Assembly (NCBI GenBank): GCA_024138015.1
Contig: JAMXBB010000001.1
Coordinates: 133,191,143 to 133,255,142 of the forward strand
DNA: 64,000 bases
Source: Lumnitzera littorea
Lineage: Eukaryota; Streptophyta; Magnoliopsida; Myrtales; Combretaceae
Direction: 5' to 3'
Positions 59,011 to 64,000 of this stretch are shown here, piece after piece; positions within the stretch are counted from its first letter, which is position 1; each line of letters starts with the position of its first letter. The notes under the pieces are model-generated. The model saw only the letters and a program-made list of their open reading frames with translations. It was not told the DNA's origin and made no database searches. Made by a program: the position numbers and the translations under genes.

Positions 59011-62000
59011 ATATATAAAATAAATTGTTGATAACCTTGCTTATACTTGATTTATAATCTTATGTCTCTATCCCAACTTATTAAGTGATTAGTTACCTAC
59101 ATTCCCACAAATATTATTGCTAGTGCTAGTTAAGAAATGGCAATATAACTATCCTGAAGTTACCTATTGTTGGATCCTAAAGAGTGAGGATATAAAGCTG
59201 ATGATTAGTTATATTTTTAAGGTTTTAGTTCTTATTTTGAATCTTCTATTATTAAATTAAGTATTACTTAAGTGAGGTTAGGTTATTAAATCATGTAACA
59301 TTACTCAAAATATTGGAATCTTAGTATATATTTTTCATACCTCCACATGCAAATAACATATTTAATTTGTAAACGATTTTCTTCAAAGTAAGTTATTCGT
59401 GGACACTATGTGTAAATCATGTCTAAGATAGCGGCTATATAGTTAACTTCAATCCTAAAATGATTTATACGACGGGACTATTATAACTCTACTATTTCAA
59501 GGCATAATAATTCTAAGTTAGTATTAAGGCATGGTTCTAGTAAACTAACTTTGAAGTGTTATTAAAAAAAGTAGACATTATTGGAGTACATTAAGAGTGG
59601 GCAGTAAAGGATTGTACTATAAATTATCAAGTATAAAGTGATTATAATATTGAACTAAAATAAACGTTAATTGATTTTAATTCCAACTATAGGATCACAT
59701 GGTGAATTGATAGTTAGTTAAAGCGATTCAAGTAAAATGGAGGAAAGTCTTATCTAATACAAAGCTGAGATTTGAATATTATTATTACAAATGGTTAGTT
59801 AGGATATATTTAATACTATAGATGGGATTGTTGAAAAGTCCATTAATGGGATGTGATGTAGTTGACGAAACACATGAACAATAACGAAGATTAATTTAAG
59901 TCTTTAGAATAATAGATATACTATGACTGTAACTGTGCCATTGATTAAAGATGGAGAGAAAATAAGGGGTTACGACTTAAAGGATGTTAATAAGATGCTT
60001 TTGGTAAGGATGAAAGAGAGAGAAACCTTATCGTATTAGTATAACTTATATTCCCATTAGCATATCATGTATCTTTAGAGGTTATCCTTAAAGGATTATT
60101 GACTAGTTTCCCATATTTTCCTGGATTAATTGGACTAGATAAAGAAAAACCCTTAAAGCCAAAAGGATCTTCCCCTAACCAATAGTTTGACAAACTATAG
60201 GTAAATTAGTAACCTATAGAATTCCAATATGATACTAGCTTGGTGTTTTGTATAAATATAAGATAATGTAGTGGAGGGCGAAATAAAGTATAATGTTGAA
60301 GAGAATCCTAAAAAAGACAAAATAATGAAGGGAAAGGTTAGAAGCTGATTCAGAAAATGAATTGGAACCTATCTTAGAGGTACAATTAGAACCTAACTTT
60401 GAAGCAGATCTTGTATAGAATGAGAATGCGGCATATGAAATAATAGTTAAGGTATACGAAATAAGTACTATTTTGGATTTTTTTATGGAGATATATAGTA
60501 CTAAATCAACAAGTGGAAATAATGATTATTTATGTGGAAGATAAATGTGAGGGAATTCTTTTAAATGAATGGTTGTTCTAGGTGATTTGAATAATGAATA
60601 TATTATGATAGTTGGTTATGCTTTGTTGGGAAGTTAAAGTTAATCCTATATTAGTTATTCATATATGTGAATATCCTGCTGATCTCTTAATAGATATTGT
60701 TGTACTTCTTAATGAATGCATATTCTTTTGGATATGCGCATATACTATAATTTTTTATATACTTGTAGTTAGGGGTGTAAAAGGATCAAATGTGTTTTGG
60801 TTGACTAATATTGAAAGTCCTTTACATACATCAAAATGGTTATAGAAACTATAATAAGAGACTATAATCAAGTTATGAATCCTTTAACCTTTAATGAATA
60901 AATAATCGAAGACTTTTATCTTTAGAGTTGTAAGCAAGTACAAGTATAAGTAAAGCAAAATAAGTTAGTGAAATCTTTATGTTGTGTTGAGGTAAACGAA
61001 ATGATATCATTATGTAGTACTTATGTCTGGTTATAGGGGATGGATAATTATTAAATAATACATGAGAAGAAAAGTAAGATTATCAAATAAACTATGATCA
61101 AATATGTATCCAAGCACCCTAAAATAGTAGCAGTGAGATGGGTAACGATTGATAGTGGAAATGGGAATTATAGGAAAAAGTTTAACGATGATTAAGACTT
61201 TCAATTAAATGTTTCCTAGCTATCTTAAGATCGATCTGGATAGAACTTAACCTACCAAGAACTGAATTTTATAAGACAATTACCCATTAGTATATTTATT
61301 ATGGTATGATGATAAGAAATAATGATCTCGTATCTTGTCACAGAAAAAACTATAGGAGATAGAAGGTCTCAAGAGGTAAAATGGAGTGTAGACAAAATCT
61401 TAAGGAAATGGTAAGTTATCTAAAATCATCAAGCAATATGATATCCTAAGATAAGATAGATAAGCCTTTTATATCGTTAATTGTTAATTAAAAAGAGAAA
61501 AGTTTTGAACCCCTGAGATTCTATAATATTAAAAATTGGCTTGTGGTACAATCATATCGAAGCTAGCAATATGAGTAGGAGAAAATTTGAGAGTGAGGTG
61601 ATTAAAAGCAAGGATTAAATTACTTAACAAGTGTTCAGTAGTAAGTTGGAACGTGATATAATTTTATAATGGAGTCCAGATGAAGTTGGTATGGAAACTG
61701 CTCCTTATTAAATTTGATCTAATTAAGTGTTGTGGTTGGAAAGTTGTTGTTTTACCCTATTAATGAAGTGATGGATAAAAAATATTGATTAGAGATAGCC
61801 ATTTAAGAATCCAAGCTTAAAGAAGTTAGAAGATAAGTAATAATTTCAGTTAAGGACTCTCACTTGATCTTAGCTGAGTGATAATAACTCTGAATGAAAG
61901 AAAAAAAAGTTAGTAACTCTAGTAAATAAATTTACTCAATCAATGTTTAGTTTAGATTCTATGGTAATAATAAAAGTATCAAGTATTGGAACAAGAAATA

Positions 62001-64000
62001 TGTTATTTTCCTCAAATGTTGTGTTCGACTTAAAAGAGAAATATTCATTTGTAGAGGTAGGAATCAAAACATTTATAAAGGTATGACGATGGAATTAATT
62101 AAGAAGCATTAATGTTGAAAGAGTAGATATTCTTCTAAGACATTATCCGTATATAGAGGAGTAATTAAAGATATGAAAGAATCTAGTAATACTATTTTGA
62201 TTGTTCAAATACTATCATAGAAGACATATTAGATGATGAATGGAATTGTGCTAAAAGATGGAAAGATATTATCATGATGACTGCGCAATAATTTTGGGAG
62301 CTGAAGATAAAATCACATTAAGATTTATGACATATAAGTATTCAAATCTCTAATTTTAAGATAACAATTGACATATAAGCTAAACTTATTTAGTTAGAAT
62401 TCAAGTTTTATGAATAAAAGAAGTGGGTGATAATCATAAGAATAATATATAATTATTATAGAATGCATGTATATATAAATGGATGAAATGTAATTGCAAT
62501 ATTAATACTGAGGTATTCATTTCCTACAAGATAGAAGTTGGTGGACGAAAAAGAATTTAAGGTGATTGGAATTATCATTACCTATCAATTTAGAACTTAC
62601 ATTAGAGAAATGATACTAACCCGAAAAGCTGTAGAATATGATTAAAGTGGAATCTAGGATAAAAACTACTAAAGGTGGGTGATTAGAAGTTTTGTGGATA
62701 TTTACAAGTGAGAGATTGAGGAAAGTATCAACAAAATACTAGATCTACTAAAAGTATATAAATGTTCAAATGTGTTTCTAAAAATTTATTTGGTGCAACT
62801 TGATCTTGAAATATTGAACGTTACAATTAAGTTAGCCAAGAATCAAATCTATAGCCGAAGTCCTGTAAAGGTATTACAAATGGGACTTTAGAAGCTAAAG
62901 GAATGGCTTCAAAGAACTATTAGGTAAGAGATTTACATATGCAAATAATTCTTTGTGAAAAACATCTATGTTATTTGAAGAGAAAAAAATATATGGTGTT
63001 ATGAAGATGGGATGAAGAATCGAGTAAACTAATTAAAATAAATATACTCTAATTCAAGAATTGTTTAATTAATTATAAGGAGTGACCGTGTTTTTTTGAA
63101 GTAACTTCATGTTAGAATATTATCGATTTTGAATTAAGTTAGAGGAAGTCTTTATGTCCACAATATGATACAGACATTACAAATTCCTAATGGTGTCTCT
63201 TAGATTGGCAATGTATTGGCTAAATTTATAGAATTAGAGAATCGCACACATACCAACTACATATGAAGAAACTTGTTATGATAATTATCAATAGTACTTT
63301 GATTTACTTAACAATTAAAGAAAAATATACAAAGTATTTGTGAATGACATTACTGAAGTTAGGCAGCCATAAGTAGTATGCTAAATTGAAGAAATATAAC
63401 TTTTGAATTGGATAATATTTCTTTCCTGAAAATGAGTTACATCTGGAGAAGGAACTTTCGTAGATATTGAAAATGTTAAAGCGGTGATCAAGGGAAGATA
63501 ACTGATAAACACTACCCAAAAAGAAAATCCATTGAGATAATCGGAGATTTGAAAAATGTATGAAACAATAATACACTTCATATGAACAGTTGCAATAGAC
63601 AATTCAACAGAGGAATAATAAATCTGAGATGGTCAAATTTCTTATTTGTTAAGTCTCTTGTCATACCAATCTTTTAAGTGTAATCTGTCATGTCGAGTCT
63701 TATCAAGTAATGAGTTCTTATCAATACCATTTCACTTAATGAATCTGTTGGTCAAGAGTCATATTCATTCTTATCGAGTTAGGTCAAGTCAAATTAAGTT
63801 TATCTAAATTGTCAACCATCTCATTTGAATTCGAGATGAAGGAAAGTCAAAATTTGTTAATTTTACTTCTATTGATCTTATGCTAAGCTGTATAAAGAAA
63901 TAAATGAAAAACTACGGCAATAGCATAGTCATTAGGAGTGGAAGATTATGAATGAAAGAAAAGTTTGGTGACATATGGCAGACTTGAAACCATTGATGAT
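59011..64000. other. Unassigned 5-kb stretch, purine-rich on + strand
   Basis: It has no open frame above 90 codons; 60612-60845 (+), 63304-63576 (-) and 63381-63602 (-) match nothing I know. The plus strand is visibly richer in A and G than T and C. A segment at 60337-60410 (GAAGCTGATTCAG...GAATTGGAACCTA) resembles the subrepeat of LTR copy C. It may be the heavily decayed interior of an LTR element, but no gag or pol motif is convincing. Confidence 0.4.

Noticed and set aside
58999..59012. GGATATCATCA just after LTR copy C as a tRNA-Met primer-binding site
   Set aside because: Alignment with copies A and B suggests the LTR continues to about 59010-59015, so this word is probably LTR sequence.
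63304..63602. Two overlapping minus-strand open frames of 90 and 73 codons
   Set aside because: They overlap in different frames, have AT-driven composition and no domain.
63705..63755. TGAGTTCTTATCAATACCATTT resembling the YEFLVMPF motif of Ty3 reverse transcriptase
   Set aside because: The surrounding text repeats GAGT-CTTATCAAG words, and no flanking RT blocks can be read, so chance is likely.

Overview
This looks like nuclear DNA from a flowering plant, most likely a eudicot. It is strongly AT-rich, has long homopolymer and dinucleotide runs, and carries Ty1/copia and Ty3-type LTR retrotransposon remnants, a plant MuDR-type transposase and several hAT- and Mutator-type non-autonomous elements. 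I found no intact host gene, no tRNA or rRNA, no CRISPR array and nothing prokaryotic. Most of the longest open frames are broken pieces of transposon proteins, and the rest are chance frames in AT-rich DNA. Genus and species cannot be told from the sequence.

Layout. 1-2753: 3' part of a decayed copia element. 4673-12093: a 7.4-kb LTR element whose two LTRs are still recognisable. It carries a gag remnant but no visible pol, plus a 40-bp tandem array and an antisense open frame. 12.5-15.6 kb: duplicated non-coding blocks of unknown nature. 16.5-22.4 kb: two ~0.5-kb tandem units, then two large LTRs (2.3 and 2.6 kb) in the same orientation separated by only 4 bp. 22444-23785: a ~1.34-kb inverted repeat made of two facing copies of the 4.7/11.4-kb LTR family. 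24.0-29.3 kb: a second copy of the 14.6-kb block, split by other DNA that includes a MITE-like sequence and, inside it, an internally deleted copia element (25515-28220) with a matching target duplication. 30.4-34.0 kb: an RNase H fragment and two hAT-type elements. 37.8-39.9 kb: a minus-strand MULE transposase pseudogene. 42.4-48.3 kb: a probable solo LTR, another hAT element, an LTR-end/primer-site remnant, a Mutator MITE with a 9-bp target duplication, and another MITE. 49.4-51.9 kb: two more hAT-type elements. 55.3-56.1 kb: the 3' end of a minus-strand chromovirus (chromodomain, purine tract, LTR), cut off by a third large LTR (56144 to about 59010). 59-64 kb: no feature that I can assign.

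The window is best read as gene-poor, nested repeat DNA in which old insertions have been cut by younger ones. Clear insertion signatures are at 25515-28220 (5-bp TSD TAGAA), 33244-34014 (8-bp TSD ATCCCAAA), 46719-47221 (9-bp TSD, 8/9) and 49367-50003 (8-bp TSD, 7/8). All similarities were judged by eye. No alignment program or database was used.
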